A stretch of DNA of 64,000 nt from Gracilaria gracilis (taxonomy: Eukaryota > Rhodophyta > Florideophyceae > Gracilariales > Gracilariaceae): contig JARGSG010000225.1 in assembly GCA_030374805.1 (NCBI GenBank), positions 434,001-498,000 of the forward strand. The letters run 5' to 3'. Numbering within the stretch: the first letter of the stretch is position 1; every line of letters begins with the position of its first letter. Under the pieces are notes generated by a model. The model had not been told where the DNA came from. It made no database searches and saw only the letters and a program-made list of their open reading frames with translations. Below are positions 18,701 through 28,746 of the stretch, piece by piece. Position numbers and translations under genes: made by a program.

Positions 18701-21700
18701 ATGGCCGACCCCGACCTCACCAAGCCGCACCGTCTGTTGCGCCGCTCTCACTTCTGGCAGGTGCATCTGCGCGATAACGTCGTCGTCACCCGCCACGGAA
18801 AGGGCTTCGGCCTTAGCGGCGGTCGTGAGACCGTGCGCCAGTTCCCCGACGCGCAGCACGCCTCCCAGTGGGCCCTTAACGCCTTCACCGCCAAGATGGA
18901 CGACGGCTACCTTCCTCCGGACCAGTTTCACAAATTGCGTGCCATCGAGGCGCTCAATGCCTCTGACAAACAGCCTCCGCACGCCGCCCCCACCGCCAAC
19001 CGTCCCGAACAGCCAGCGCACCCGCAACAAACCGTGCTGACGCAGCCGCCTAAGCGGCCGGATCACGCCGTGGCGTCAGAGCAGCCCAAAACTTCTGATA
19101 ACCCGCCTGCGAAAAAGCCAGAGCACCTCGACGCCCCTAAGCTTCCGGCGAAGCCCAAACCTACAGAGCTAACTCATAACACCGAACCGGCGAAGCAGAG
19201 CGAGCGGTCAAGGTCAGCCGAGCAGCCCAAGCCCACAGAGCAGCCCAAGGCACCAGAGCAGCCCACACCGACTGAGAAGCCCACACCGGCTGAGAAGCCC
19301 ACACCGACTGAGAAGCCCAAGCCGACTGAACAGCCCAAGCCGACTGAACAGCCCAAGCCGACTGAACAGCCCAAGCCGACTGAACACTCCAAGCCGGCTG
19401 AACAGCCCAAACCGACTGATCAGCCCAAACCGACTGATCAGCCCAAGCCGACTGAACAGCTCAAGCCGACCGAGCAACCCAAGCCGACTGAACAGCCCAA
19501 GCCGACTGAACAGCCCAAGCCGACCGAGCAACCCAAGCCGACCGAGCAGCCCAAGCCGACCGAGCAGCCCAAGCCGACCAAGCAATCCAAGCCCAGTGGA
19601 CACCTTAGGCCGAATCAACCTCCAAAGCTTAAAGAACAGCGCCAATCGAGCGAATCAGCGACGAAGACCGATCCGCAAAAGCTGAGCGAGCACACCAAGC
19701 GCAGCGATCGCCCAAACCATTCCGAGCGCACGAAGCAGCACGAGCAGCCCAAACATAGCGAACAGCCCACGTTGGTGAAAGAGCCTGGGCAGACCAACAA
19801 ACAAACTGGTGCCAAGGAGGCCGATAAACCTGCACAGCGCAAGCCGCCCGAGTCATCGAAACAGCCTGAAACGGTCAAGAAGCATGCAACGCCGAAAGAG
19901 ACTGTGCTGCCTAACAAACCTGAACACAACCACGTCCAGGTTCAGATTAAAGAATCGAAACCTTCATCCCCGGCTATTTCCAAACAAACGAAACAGGAAA
20001 AAGGTTCCCCTCGTCTAGAACACACACCTGGAACCACAGCTATTCGTCGATCCGGCCGTAAGCGGACGGCCCCGGCCCCCTACGTTGCAGAATCAGCCTC
20101 TCGCCCACGCCCGCGCAGACGGGTATCAGACTCCGCTGTCCCCACAGATTCGTCTTCCCCTATTCCGAACCCCTCCTCAACTAGCCTTCAAGAGGAAAAC
20201 GACGTCATATCAACGGAGCAACATCAAATACTGAGCATCGATTCTCCAAGCACACCACCAACAACACCAATGACTGCAACTCGGGGTAATAGTCACGCAA
20301 AGCCACGAAGAAGGAGTGCCAAGCGTGGAAATCGAGGTCGATCCCAGACAGGAACCAAGAGTCCTGCTGTTAAGCGCCACAAACGCACTGCAAGAAGTCT
20401 GCCTCCCCTTCCAGAGAATGTGCCCCTTGGCGTTGTGGATCAGTCGAGCGGTGTGGATAATGGAGTGATTTACACTGAAGAGTCGGACACCGGAGAGACC
20501 GTCGTTTTTGATGTGTTATTGGTTTATATCGAAAAGCATACTCACACCGACAAATTCATTGTGCTCCAACTCATTCAAGATCCTAGTTCCGAGTCACCTT
20601 ATGTTCTGTTTGAAAAGATTGGCCGTACTGGATCTGCCGGCCAGTCTCTTCGCATTGACTTCGCAACGAATGGCTTGTATGACGCAAGGGAAGAATTTGT
20701 ACGACGCTTTCAGGACTACACTGGATTGCTATGGACGAACCGCCACGCTGCTCCTGTTCCCAGAAAGTACAGGTTTGCGAAGCAAGATTACGAACTCAAG
20801 TTCAAGGTGCTGTTTTTAACGGATCCTCACTGGCAGTACTGGGTGGACGAAGGGGACAACAGGAAAACCCGGAAGTGGCTCGATTATAACGAGGAAGACA
20901 GTATGCTTGCCGAAGAGCTGCAAATGGAATTCTCTTCCAATCCTTGGCTTGCAGAACGAATTGTTCAAAATGGTTCACACTTCGACCTTGTTAACTTAGA
21001 GTCCATGACCACCACCGAAGTCGGTCACCCGAACAGTAGTGTGCACCACTTTCGAAGGGCGAGTCTTAGTGACAAACCCAAATCTAAGCACAGCAACAAC
21101 GAGAACCAGCCCAGCACGATGGTTGCTGCGAACCAAGCAATGAGTATCAAATCATCAAAAGAAGATGTACGGGGTAAAAGCAAATCGACCCCTATACTTC
21201 CCCAATTTTCACAACCGGGAGGGCAATCACAAGTTCATACACCAACAGCGGCGTCATTGGTGTCGAACAGAGCAGAGCCAGGATCCGAGCTACCGGCGGT
21301 TACAAAAGTTCCAAGCGTCGCTTTGGGATCTATGTCGTTGTTTACTATCCCTCAGATGGCACTGAACACAGTCATGTCTCAAGCCCTAATGCCATCAGCG
21401 GCCATGTTGCCTCAAAATGCTCCACAAACTCTTCCGGTTCATCCATTGATGCACGGGATCCCTGGTGTGTCTGGCCCCATTCGAGTTGGGTCTGTTTCTG
21501 CGCCAATTTCACGCTTTGGACTACAGAGCCATGCTCACAACGGTTCTATACCGACCGGTATCCATCCTTCGCTAACTCCGAGCAATGTGGTGGGAGGTTT
21601 AGAGACTGGTGTCTTGCAAATAGACAACCAAGCGAAGCTGGCAAGTGGGACCGAACCATTGCTTATGAGTCTTGCGATGCAACAGCAAGGGCTCAACTTT

Positions 21701-22756
21701 CTGCAATCCGCACTTCCCATCCCTACGAAAGCGCTCATTGAGCTTTTATTTGACAGTGAAACGCATAGAAACTCGTTGAAACGCTTTGGAATTGATCTTC
21801 GACTACTACCGCTCAACCATTTGACTGCGAAGCAAGTTCAGCAAGGTGTTACAGTGCTCGAGCAAATCGAAGCAGCTCTTACTCAAGGCACTAATGTGCC
21901 GCGTCAGGAACTGGAACGGCTATCGACGAAGTTTTATGCTGTGTTACCGCATAAATTTGAAAACCGTCGCGCTCCGGTGATTCTAAGCATCGAGTTGCTG
22001 CAAAGATGTTACGACATGTGCATTGTCTTGTTTCACATGGTACAGGCGTTGTCTATTCTAACTACGGCAAGAACGAAGATCGGCGTAATGGGGGAGCAAA
22101 AATTTTTGCCGAGTCTTCTATACGGCTTGCTTAATGTTGAAATGGGTGTAGTGTTACCCGGATCTGAGGAGCATTTGATTATCTCAGAGGCGTTTCATCA
22201 GACAAAGGGGGCATTCACTACATCTGAACTGTTGAACATTTGGCGAGTGGAGCGCCAGGGCGATGTTGAACGGTTTGCCCGGATGAACCTGGTGAACCAT
22301 GCGTTGCTCTGGTCTGGGTGCCATATCGGATCGGTGCCTTCGATCCTGACTAATGGGTTGCAGATCCTAGGTCACAGTGGTGGTCGACTTGGTAAAGGTA
22401 TCTACTGTGCGTCCGAAAGTGGGAAGAGCCTTCAATCTACGGTTCCCGACAGTCGGAACCAGATCGGGTGCATGCTGCTCGTCGAAGCAGCGCTGGGAAG
22501 GAGCTACGAAGTGTTTGAGGATCAGAACTTTTTGCTGGCGCCACCTCATGGATTCAATTCTCTTCGAGCTTGTGGAAGACGGGCGCCTGCTGGGTACAAG
22601 AATGTGCGTTTGGATAATGTGCAGGTGAGTATCGCAGTAATGGGGGCGCAACCGCAGATGAACGCGGCGCAAAGCAGTTTTTCACAGGATGAGTTCGTTG
22701 TGTATGACGAAGCACAAGTTCGACTTCGTTACCTGGTTACAGTAAAAATGACATAG
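18701..22756 (+). CDS. Large PARP-like protein with two WGR-type domains and altered catalytic triad
   Basis: The product is 1351 aa from the ATG at 18701. Domains in order: an N-terminal WGR-like domain (residues about 18-80, FWQVHLRDNVVVTRHGKGFG); a low-complexity region with about 20 QPKPTE-type repeats (residues about 175-300); a basic, probably nuclear stretch (RRRSAKRGNRGRSQ); a second WGR domain (about 590-710, FIVLQLIQDPSSESPYVLFE and KIGRTG); a PARP helical regulatory domain (about 1004-1135); and a PARP catalytic domain (about 1195-1351). The domain set is that of DNA-dependent PARPs, which ADP-ribosylate proteins at DNA breaks. The catalytic His of the H-Y-E triad is replaced: the usual LLWHGS reads LLWSGC. 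GKGIY and the Glu in DEFVVYD remain. NAD binding is therefore probably impaired or changed. Zinc fingers and BRCT are absent. Confidence 0.85.
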   Translation: MADPDLTKPHRLLRRSHFWQVHLRDNVVVTRHGKGFGLSGGRETVRQFPDAQHASQWALNAFTAKMDDGYLPPDQFHKLRAIEALNASDKQPPHAAPTANRPEQPAHPQQTVLTQPPKRPDHAVASEQPKTSDNPPAKKPEHLDAPKLPAKPKPTELTHNTEPAKQSERSRSAEQPKPTEQPKAPEQPTPTEKPTPAEKPTPTEKPKPTEQPKPTEQPKPTEQPKPTEHSKPAEQPKPTDQPKPTDQPKPTEQLKPTEQPKPTEQPKPTEQPKPTEQPKPTEQPKPTEQPKPTKQSKPSGHLRPNQPPKLKEQRQSSESATKTDPQKLSEHTKRSDRPNHSERTKQHEQPKHSEQPTLVKEPGQTNKQTGAKEADKPAQRKPPESSKQPETVKKHATPKETVLPNKPEHNHVQVQIKESKPSSPAISKQTKQEKGSPRLEHTPGTTAIRRSGRKRTAPAPYVAESASRPRPRRRVSDSAVPTDSSSPIPNPSSTSLQEENDVISTEQHQILSIDSPSTPPTTPMTATRGNSHAKPRRRSAKRGNRGRSQTGTKSPAVKRHKRTARSLPPLPENVPLGVVDQSSGVDNGVIYTEESDTGETVVFDVLLVYIEKHTHTDKFIVLQLIQDPSSESPYVLFEKIGRTGSAGQSLRIDFATNGLYDAREEFVRRFQDYTGLLWTNRHAAPVPRKYRFAKQDYELKFKVLFLTDPHWQYWVDEGDNRKTRKWLDYNEEDSMLAEELQMEFSSNPWLAERIVQNGSHFDLVNLESMTTTEVGHPNSSVHHFRRASLSDKPKSKHSNNENQPSTMVAANQAMSIKSSKEDVRGKSKSTPILPQFSQPGGQSQVHTPTAASLVSNRAEPGSELPAVTKVPSVALGSMSLFTIPQMALNTVMSQALMPSAAMLPQNAPQTLPVHPLMHGIPGVSGPIRVGSVSAPISRFGLQSHAHNGSIPTGIHPSLTPSNVVGGLETGVLQIDNQAKLASGTEPLLMSLAMQQQGLNFLQSALPIPTKALIELLFDSETHRNSLKRFGIDLRLLPLNHLTAKQVQQGVTVLEQIEAALTQGTNVPRQELERLSTKFYAVLPHKFENRRAPVILSIELLQRCYDMCIVLFHMVQALSILTTARTKIGVMGEQKFLPSLLYGLLNVEMGVVLPGSEEHLIISEAFHQTKGAFTTSELLNIWRVERQGDVERFARMNLVNHALLWSGCHIGSVPSILTNGLQILGHSGGRLGKGIYCASESGKSLQSTVPDSRNQIGCMLLVEAALGRSYEVFEDQNFLLAPPHGFNSLRACGRRAPAGYKNVRLDNVQVSIAVMGAQPQMNAAQSSFSQDEFVVYDEAQVRLRYLVTVKMT
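19228..19585 (+). repeat. 18-bp in-frame minisatellite (QPKPTE units)
   Basis: About 20 units close to cagcccaagccgactgaa encode Gln-Pro-Lys-Pro-Thr-Glu with small variations. It is expected to be length-variable between strains. Confidence 0.85.
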
Positions 22757-23769
22757 AAGGTGTGCATGGTGTGCATGGTATCGATAATACTTGGTGGGAC
22801 AGAGCGAAAAGGGATTGGAACAACAGGAGACTCGTTTCGTTTTCGTGCGGAGTCCGTATTTCGGGGCCTGCTCGTTGGGTGCAAGGTCGGAAGTTGTGAC
22901 CAGAATATGTTTGCAATCGATTGATATGTTGGATTCGGCGGACGTTTGTATTTGTAGTGCAAGCTTTTATACACGGTGTGCTTGCAGAGTACTGTACTGA
23001 GGCAGACGTGGGTGGGTGGTGGTGTTTAATGGATGGGCTGTTTGTGCCGGTGTTGGGGGATTGGATCAGCACTGAAGCGGCACTGGCAGGATTAGGCGAG
23101 CGTCGGACGGACTGAACGAAGTGGAATATGTTGGCGGGTGGATATCTACAATTGTTCGCCTGTGAGCAATGCCAGCAGTTACAATAAAGCACTGAGGTGC
23201 AAAGATTGACTGCAATGAGCAACCTCGCATCATCATGCTAGTCGGCAGGCGGTCATCGTTCGTCTGCGGGCAAGAACTTGGCTCTCGCCGTGCGACATGA
23301 TGTCGCGCAGGGGCCAGCGGTGGTTATCTCACCTCCGGCACCTCTATACCCTTGGAATCGGTATCTTGCGCTGGTAAGGGTTAACGTTAGCCCTCTACGC
23401 CAAGGGTAGCGCGATGCGGACGCGGGCTGAAAAAGACGTCGAACGGCATGCAGCGCGCTGACTTGGCGTGCCTGCTGGCGGCGCGCCATTGGCAAACGGC
23501 GGCTGTGACGTCATGCGCCACCGCCATTCGCGAATGATTCGCCGCCACTCGCCGTCTCGAGCCGCTTCCGCCTCGCCGCACATGAACGTTGCATCGCCTC
23601 CTCTAAACGCGCGACTACCCCGCCAACGGTCCCCTCGCGCGCCAACTTGCTTTGCTCCTCGAGTTTGCTGCTTGAAAATTGCCCCACGCGCGTCGCGCCA
23701 GGTGCGGAACGGACGATATTAGGCGCGTGTGGCGTCTTGTCGCGGTCATGTTTGCTTGCCTACTTCGAG
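22757..23769. other. Intergenic, no gene
   Basis: This holds a near-palindromic motif at 23377-23394 (agggttaacgttagccct) and a TGACGTCA site near 23505-23512. No supported coding frame. Confidence 0.55.
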
Positions 23770-24579
23770 ATGACTCTCATGGCTCCCGCTACGCCCCAAG
23801 CGCCCGATCAACTGCCGCCGGCGCCGCGCTTTTGGGGCCCGTTTAGGCCCTTGTTTGGCGGCCATACGCTATTTGAGGCCGCCACTTCGAGCTTCTTGCC
23901 CACGTTTGTGGTGTTTGTGTGGCGCTTTCTGTTTGCGTGTTTCTTGGTTACTATTTTGGTGTACTATGCGATAATGGACGTGTACCGCTTCGAGTCGTTT
24001 GCTGTGTGGACGCATATCGGCTTGGCGCTCTCGTTCTTCTTATTGTCAATGTGCTCGTTCCTGTTTCTAATACAGAAGGAACATCCGCCCGAACCGTCTC
24101 GGTTAGCGTTTTGCACCGTCGTGCTGTACCACATTTTCGCCTCAGGTGCGGTGTTTTTCGGCGTGGTGTACTGGGTGTTTGAGCACGATTATTCGGAACG
24201 TCTCTCGTTTGCACAAGTTGCGCAGAATGCTATCACTGTTGCTATGGTGGCACTCGACTTGGGGCTTGCGTTACGCATCCAGTTCAAACTGTTGTACTGC
24301 CTGTGTTTCGTGACGTTCGCATTGACATACGTCATCTTTGTGTGGGCCCGTTTTGCCATCACGGATACATTCGTGTACGATTTTCTGGACTACCGAACAC
24401 AGTCGAAAGGTGTCACTGCAGCCTACTACCTCGGGGGGCTCGCGTGGGCATTGCTGGCGTCGTTCATCACCTTCTTGTTCTCTCGTCTCAATAGACTGCC
24501 TTGTGTCAAAGTTCGATCTACGTATTCTAAGGAAGGATCACCTGCCTCACACCGCAATCGATATTTCGCCTTCGTGTAA
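23770..24579 (+). CDS. Rolling-stone-like membrane protein, paralogue 1
   Basis: The product is 269 aa from the ATG at 23770 (MTLMAPATP); a longer frame begins only with TTG. Six hydrophobic helices are visible: FVVFVWRFLFACFLVTILVY, HIGLALSFFLLSMCSFLFLI, FCTVVLYHIFASGAVFFGVV, NAITVAMVALDLGL, LYCLCFVTFALTYVIFVWAR and LAWALLASFITFLFS. The order, the FGVVYW motif, the following loop, and the QNAI..ALDL...R..FKLLY block fit the FAR-17a/AIG1- and Rolling-stone-like group; the last is favoured. Animal Rolling stone is needed for muscle cell fusion; algal members have no known function. It is the first of three same-strand paralogues (23.8-30.9 kb). Both termini are cytosol-type and short. Confidence 0.75.
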   Translation: MTLMAPATPQAPDQLPPAPRFWGPFRPLFGGHTLFEAATSSFLPTFVVFVWRFLFACFLVTILVYYAIMDVYRFESFAVWTHIGLALSFFLLSMCSFLFLIQKEHPPEPSRLAFCTVVLYHIFASGAVFFGVVYWVFEHDYSERLSFAQVAQNAITVAMVALDLGLALRIQFKLLYCLCFVTFALTYVIFVWARFAITDTFVYDFLDYRTQSKGVTAAYYLGGLAWALLASFITFLFSRLNRLPCVKVRSTYSKEGSPASHRNRYFAFV

Positions 24580-27042
24580 CTCCGAACTACCTTCGTATAC
24601 GCTTACTTTTCCAACCAATATATGATGTATCTTATTTCTGCGTTTCTTGCTGCATGTTCGTGCTTCACTTGGAACTTCAAGTGATTGCAACTTGGTCCTG
24701 TTGTATTGCACTTCGGTCACACAAGATATGTATCTATGAAGTTTAAGCTCACCCAAGACTGGCAAATGCTTAATGCTGTCGCCGCGTACTTTTCGGAGCT
24801 TTTCGGCATTTACAGTGAGAGATATTCGGGCGGCGCAACGCACAACTTGCAGCAAGACTTGCAGCAAGTGCCAGTTTAAAGGCCTGCTGCTACTTGCAGC
24901 CTAGAGCGTGGAGGTTATCTAGTTGCGTCGTCCATAAAGTTGATAGCTCTCCCTTAGAGGGAATGCCGCAACCTGAAAGAGTGCAAGTGGCTGTTTGTTT
25001 ATTCTGAGCCGGGCCCGTGCTTGTTGTGTTTGTGTTTGGGAATACAGCTGTATGTTTACCGACGGTATCCCCCGCCTGCTTCTCTGCTTCGCGGGCCAGC
25101 GAGATGCGACAAACAAGTCCCCGAGACACCTGGTGCCGACGTGGGTATGCTTGCGTCTGCGTTTCCCACACTGTCTGCGCTTTGATCGGCTGCACCTCAC
25201 AGTCGATGTAATTTTATGTTCAAAACCAAATCACTGTTGTCCCTCAAAGTTTACTTGTTCAGCCATTGAACATGAAGCCGCTCTCGAATCGAGATCCAAG
25301 TTTGAACACATCGCGGCGGATGCTTCAACCAAAACAGCTTGGTATAAGAGGCGTAACTTTTAAAGTACTGTTTGTCAATGGCTAGCTAGCTTGACATGTG
25401 CTTTGCCTTGTCCCTGTCCCCATAGCGTCGGCGAGCAACGAAGGGGCGCGAGAGAAAAAGACAAGGCGAAAGATCATTCGCGAGAATGCGTTGCTTACAG
25501 CTAGGGTACAATTGCAACTTTGTAGTGGCGGCGCGGTGTCCGATACACAATAAACAATATGAAAGGCACTGCTGCGTAGACGATAAACATAAAACTAACA
25601 GCCCCACGGGCTGACGTCATTGAAGCACATAACTTGGGCACCGTCTTTCTGTGATGATTGAGGTTGAGCTACAGGTGCGATGAATGGTAACTTACAAGGG
25701 TGACCAACAGCGACAGTGTCGGTGCTTGCTTGTGCCCAAGTTCATCGGTGCACGGTGCCCAAACAGAGCCGGTTAGCGGAACGCTACCCGCGGGTAAGAT
25801 AAGGGGGCTGGTGCAAAAACTTGGGCGCAGTTTGAACACATCAAAGTGATTTAGCATGCAATGGTTGCCAAAGCTTTTGCCGCTTGTGGTTTTTGTGGAA
25901 AGGATGCTGCACTAGTGCAGAGGACCGGCACTGGCAGCTTAGTGATGTGCATAGTCTCAGCAAGCGAAACGCAGCTTGTAACTTCTTATGTTGGAAACTG
26001 TTTGAGCAGATTGCAAATCATACTAAAGTGAGTGTGGCTGAGAAGCTCTCATGCTCCTTGTTGTGAGCCCAAAGCTTTGGGCCGCACGTTGGCTTGGTTC
26101 ACTTCACAGTCGAAGGCGCGTGCGGTATATATATATATGCCAACGGCACAGTATGAGCCACCTCTACACTGAGTGAGCGATACGTATGACAAGGTAGGCG
26201 CAAGCGAGGAGACGAGCAGACATGCGAGCATCATGATGATGGCGCTGAGGGGCGTCTCATGCGGGCCACAGTTGTTTCGATACGGTGCATAGCTGTGTGC
26301 TCTCGAATCAAACAAGCTGTTGAGGACGGAGGAGACCTCAAGGCTGCACAGGTGCGCCAGCACTGCTACGATCAAAGCGACATGAACGACGGTGACGCGC
26401 ACGCCGTCGCTAGGCAGCTTGCAGCTAAAGTCCTACACTTATCACAAATCCTGTTTCCGTATACCTTGGCCGGGGGAGGTATGAGCTCATCAAGCGCGCG
26501 CTCCGACGGCAAGCAGCGGCTGCGGCGCAGCGGCTGACGGCGCCAAAGCGGCGCCGAAAAGGAAAAAATGAGCAGTGCCACCTCGCCATCGGCGCGTCAT
26601 CGGCGCGGTGATACGCAAACAGCGCCAACGCAAACAAACAGCCAGCCAGCACGGCGCCGCTGTAAGCACGGCGTCCTCCACCGCCCCTCAAAGCGACGGC
26701 GCACGTTGGCGCCGCTGTAAACACGCGGCACCCGTGCTGCAATTCAGCGCGCGCGCGTCACGCGCATGGCGCCGCACCGTCAGCGAACGGCGCCGCCTCC
26801 CTCCGCCACCCTCACACGCGGCGTGCCGTCGACGCGGCGCTGGCACGCGCCATGCACGCGTGCGCGTCCAATGCGCGCGCGCCAAGTCGCCGATTCCCGG
26901 ATCTGTGCGTGCGCGCGTCACAATCGGCGCCGAATGTGCCGCTTCTTCGCTGCGCCCATAACGTCATGGGCGCCTTTGTGCCACTTTCGGTCCGTGCTGC
27001 TTGTTCACACGCTCAACGTCAACGTCTTGCCCGCCTGTCATC
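24580..27042. other. 2.5-kb gap between paralogues 1 and 2
   Basis: Apart from one tiny candidate frame (25501-25620), no gene is supported. A (TA)n run sits near 26127-26138, a small inverted repeat (tccct tag aggga) at about 24953-24965, and an ACGTCATGG site near 26962. GC content rises sharply in 26,480-26,960. Confidence 0.5.
25501..25620 (-). CDS. Tiny single-helix membrane protein candidate (39 aa)
   Basis: The ATG at 25620 to the TAG at 25501 encodes MTSARGAVSFMFIVYAAVPF, continuing ILFIVYRTPRRHYKVAIVP. It has one strong transmembrane helix with a basic C-terminal flank, a shape seen in small respiratory-chain or ER subunits such as COX7c. No family is recognised. A TGACGTCA palindrome overlaps the start. 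It is single-exon as seen; more exons are possible. Confidence 0.35.
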   Translation of the reverse strand: MTSARGAVSFMFIVYAAVPFILFIVYRTPRRHYKVAIVP

Positions 27043-28746
27043 ATGTTCCCGCCGCCACGATTGTCCTCTTCCGTGTCGTCGGATCACCCGCTGCGCATGC
27101 CGCCTCCACCGCCGCTTACCGATGCTAGCTTCGTTGAACAGCCTACTGCGCCCCCACTGTCCACCGTAGCTTCGTCCCGTCCAATTTCGTCCCCTCCGTC
27201 GCTCCCAGACATGAACGCTTCTTCCGACTCAGACTCTGTCCACTCTGCGTCCCCAAAGAAGCACCCGCAACTCTTTCACGCCCCGCTTTTGTTTCAGCCC
27301 CACGCGTTTACCGAAGCCTCGCGTTCCGCTTGTCTTCCGCTTCGCGCAATTCTCATCCTCCGTCTGTTTCCCGTCGCCGCCCTCGTTGGTCATCTCGTCT
27401 TCTTTTCGCTGCATGCCGACTTCAACTTTACCGAGTATCTAACTTGGAATTACCTCGCTCTCACTATCGCTTTATTGCTCGCCCTAACCTGTTCCCTTTT
27501 GGACCTCATTCACGACCACCCTGATCAACAAGACAACGAAAACTCACCTTCCCTTAACTCTAACCACCAACACATCCTTGACGACGTCGAGCGTCAATCC
27601 CGAATCTCCTCCTCCCCCTCCTCCGCGCCCGAACCCAAGTGGCTTCTCTTCTTCACTCGCATCACCGTCCCGCTCTATCAGTTAGCAGTCACGGCTACTC
27701 TCTTCGGCGCCGTTGTTTTCTGGGCTGCCGTCTACCCCAATGCCTCCATTCCTCCAACGTACGCCCTCCTCGCGCAGGCCGTTGCCGCGCCTGCCATCGC
27801 ACTCACCGACTTCTTTCTCTCCTTTCGTATGAATTTCCGACTCATCTATCTTGTGCCCTACATGTTGTACAATGCAGCCTACATCGCCGTTGCCTACACG
27901 CTCACTGAACGTGCATACCTTTTCGTTTTTCTTCGTCGCGATGCCAGCCGCAGTGCGTTTCTAGCAAAGGCTGCGGGATTGGCTGCTGGAAGCTTGTTCA
28001 CCGCCATTTTGCTCTACTTCATTACTGCCTTGCGTTCCCTACGCTCCACCAAGTCGTTACCGGATGCCATCTCCGCTAGGAGCAAGTCGAGGATTGTGGA
28101 AGACCGCGCCGAATCCGCTTCGGCTTCCGGTGCGTCCTCTCATCATTCTGACCTTTCACAGCTCGGGCTTCGTCGTGTCCCGAGCAACTCTTTCTACGGT
28201 AGTGCTGAGTTCGTGCATGTCGAAAACGAGGAACGACTGGAACAGTCAAGGTCATTATCCGCTCGAGACCGCTCCTCAGTTCCTATCAATCTTGGCGGTA
28301 ACAGTTCTGCACGCAGCTCGTTTTTCCGCATGTCGAGTGCTCGCTTGACCGCTTCGCTATCGGGTGGTAGTTCTGGAGAAGGAAGGGGTCTTGTTCGGAA
28401 CACGTCCACATCTAGTATGTGGGACGATATGGAACAGCCGCCACCCAAAACGGAAGACGAGGTATTCTCTATGCCGGCGTGCTACAAAGCGGGGAAACCA
28501 GCCGATGTGGTCAGATTGCCCCAAGCGCCAGCGGCTGATTCAGCAAAGCAAATACCAAGGGTTATTTCCAGACAGGCGTCAGGTAGTTTCTCGAGGACAA
28601 GCTCGACAAGTAGTACTCGTATACCGGGCCCCGCTCCTCACTTACCGTCGTCCGCGTTCACTGCACCCTTGGTGGTGCGGAACAGTAGCGCTCTCTATTC
28701 AACGGACAGAAAAAGCTGGAGAGGTGGCGGTGCAGGCTCTCGGTGA
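27043..28746 (+). CDS. Rolling-stone-like membrane protein, paralogue 2, with long Ser-rich tail
   Basis: The product is 567 aa from the ATG at 27043. After about 100 polar residues come six hydrophobic helices in the same order as the upstream paralogue: LRAILILRLFPVAALVGHLV, YLALTIALLLALTCSLLDLI, ITVPLYQLAVTATLFGAVVF, LAQAVAAPAIALTDFFLSFR, LIYLVPYMLYNAAYIAVAYT and AAGLAAGSLFTAILLYFITA. Shared marks with its neighbours are the acidic loop after helix 2, the VVFW motif, and the D-x3-SFRMNFRLIYL block. A Ser/Arg-rich cytosolic tail of about 210 residues follows, dense in possible phosphorylation sites and absent from paralogue 1. The linker after helix 2 has an Asp/Asn-rich insertion. Function is unknown. 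Confidence 0.72.
   Translation: MFPPPRLSSSVSSDHPLRMPPPPPLTDASFVEQPTAPPLSTVASSRPISSPPSLPDMNASSDSDSVHSASPKKHPQLFHAPLLFQPHAFTEASRSACLPLRAILILRLFPVAALVGHLVFFSLHADFNFTEYLTWNYLALTIALLLALTCSLLDLIHDHPDQQDNENSPSLNSNHQHILDDVERQSRISSSPSSAPEPKWLLFFTRITVPLYQLAVTATLFGAVVFWAAVYPNASIPPTYALLAQAVAAPAIALTDFFLSFRMNFRLIYLVPYMLYNAAYIAVAYTLTERAYLFVFLRRDASRSAFLAKAAGLAAGSLFTAILLYFITALRSLRSTKSLPDAISARSKSRIVEDRAESASASGASSHHSDLSQLGLRRVPSNSFYGSAEFVHVENEERLEQSRSLSARDRSSVPINLGGNSSARSSFFRMSSARLTASLSGGSSGEGRGLVRNTSTSSMWDDMEQPPPKTEDEVFSMPACYKAGKPADVVRLPQAPAADSAKQIPRVISRQASGSFSRTSSTSSTRIPGPAPHLPSSAFTAPLVVRNSSALYSTDRKSWRGGGAGSR

Noticed and set aside
19174-19929. Minus-strand Leu/Gly-rich frames opposite the PARP-like gene
   Set aside because: Mirror translation of the QPKPTE minisatellite.
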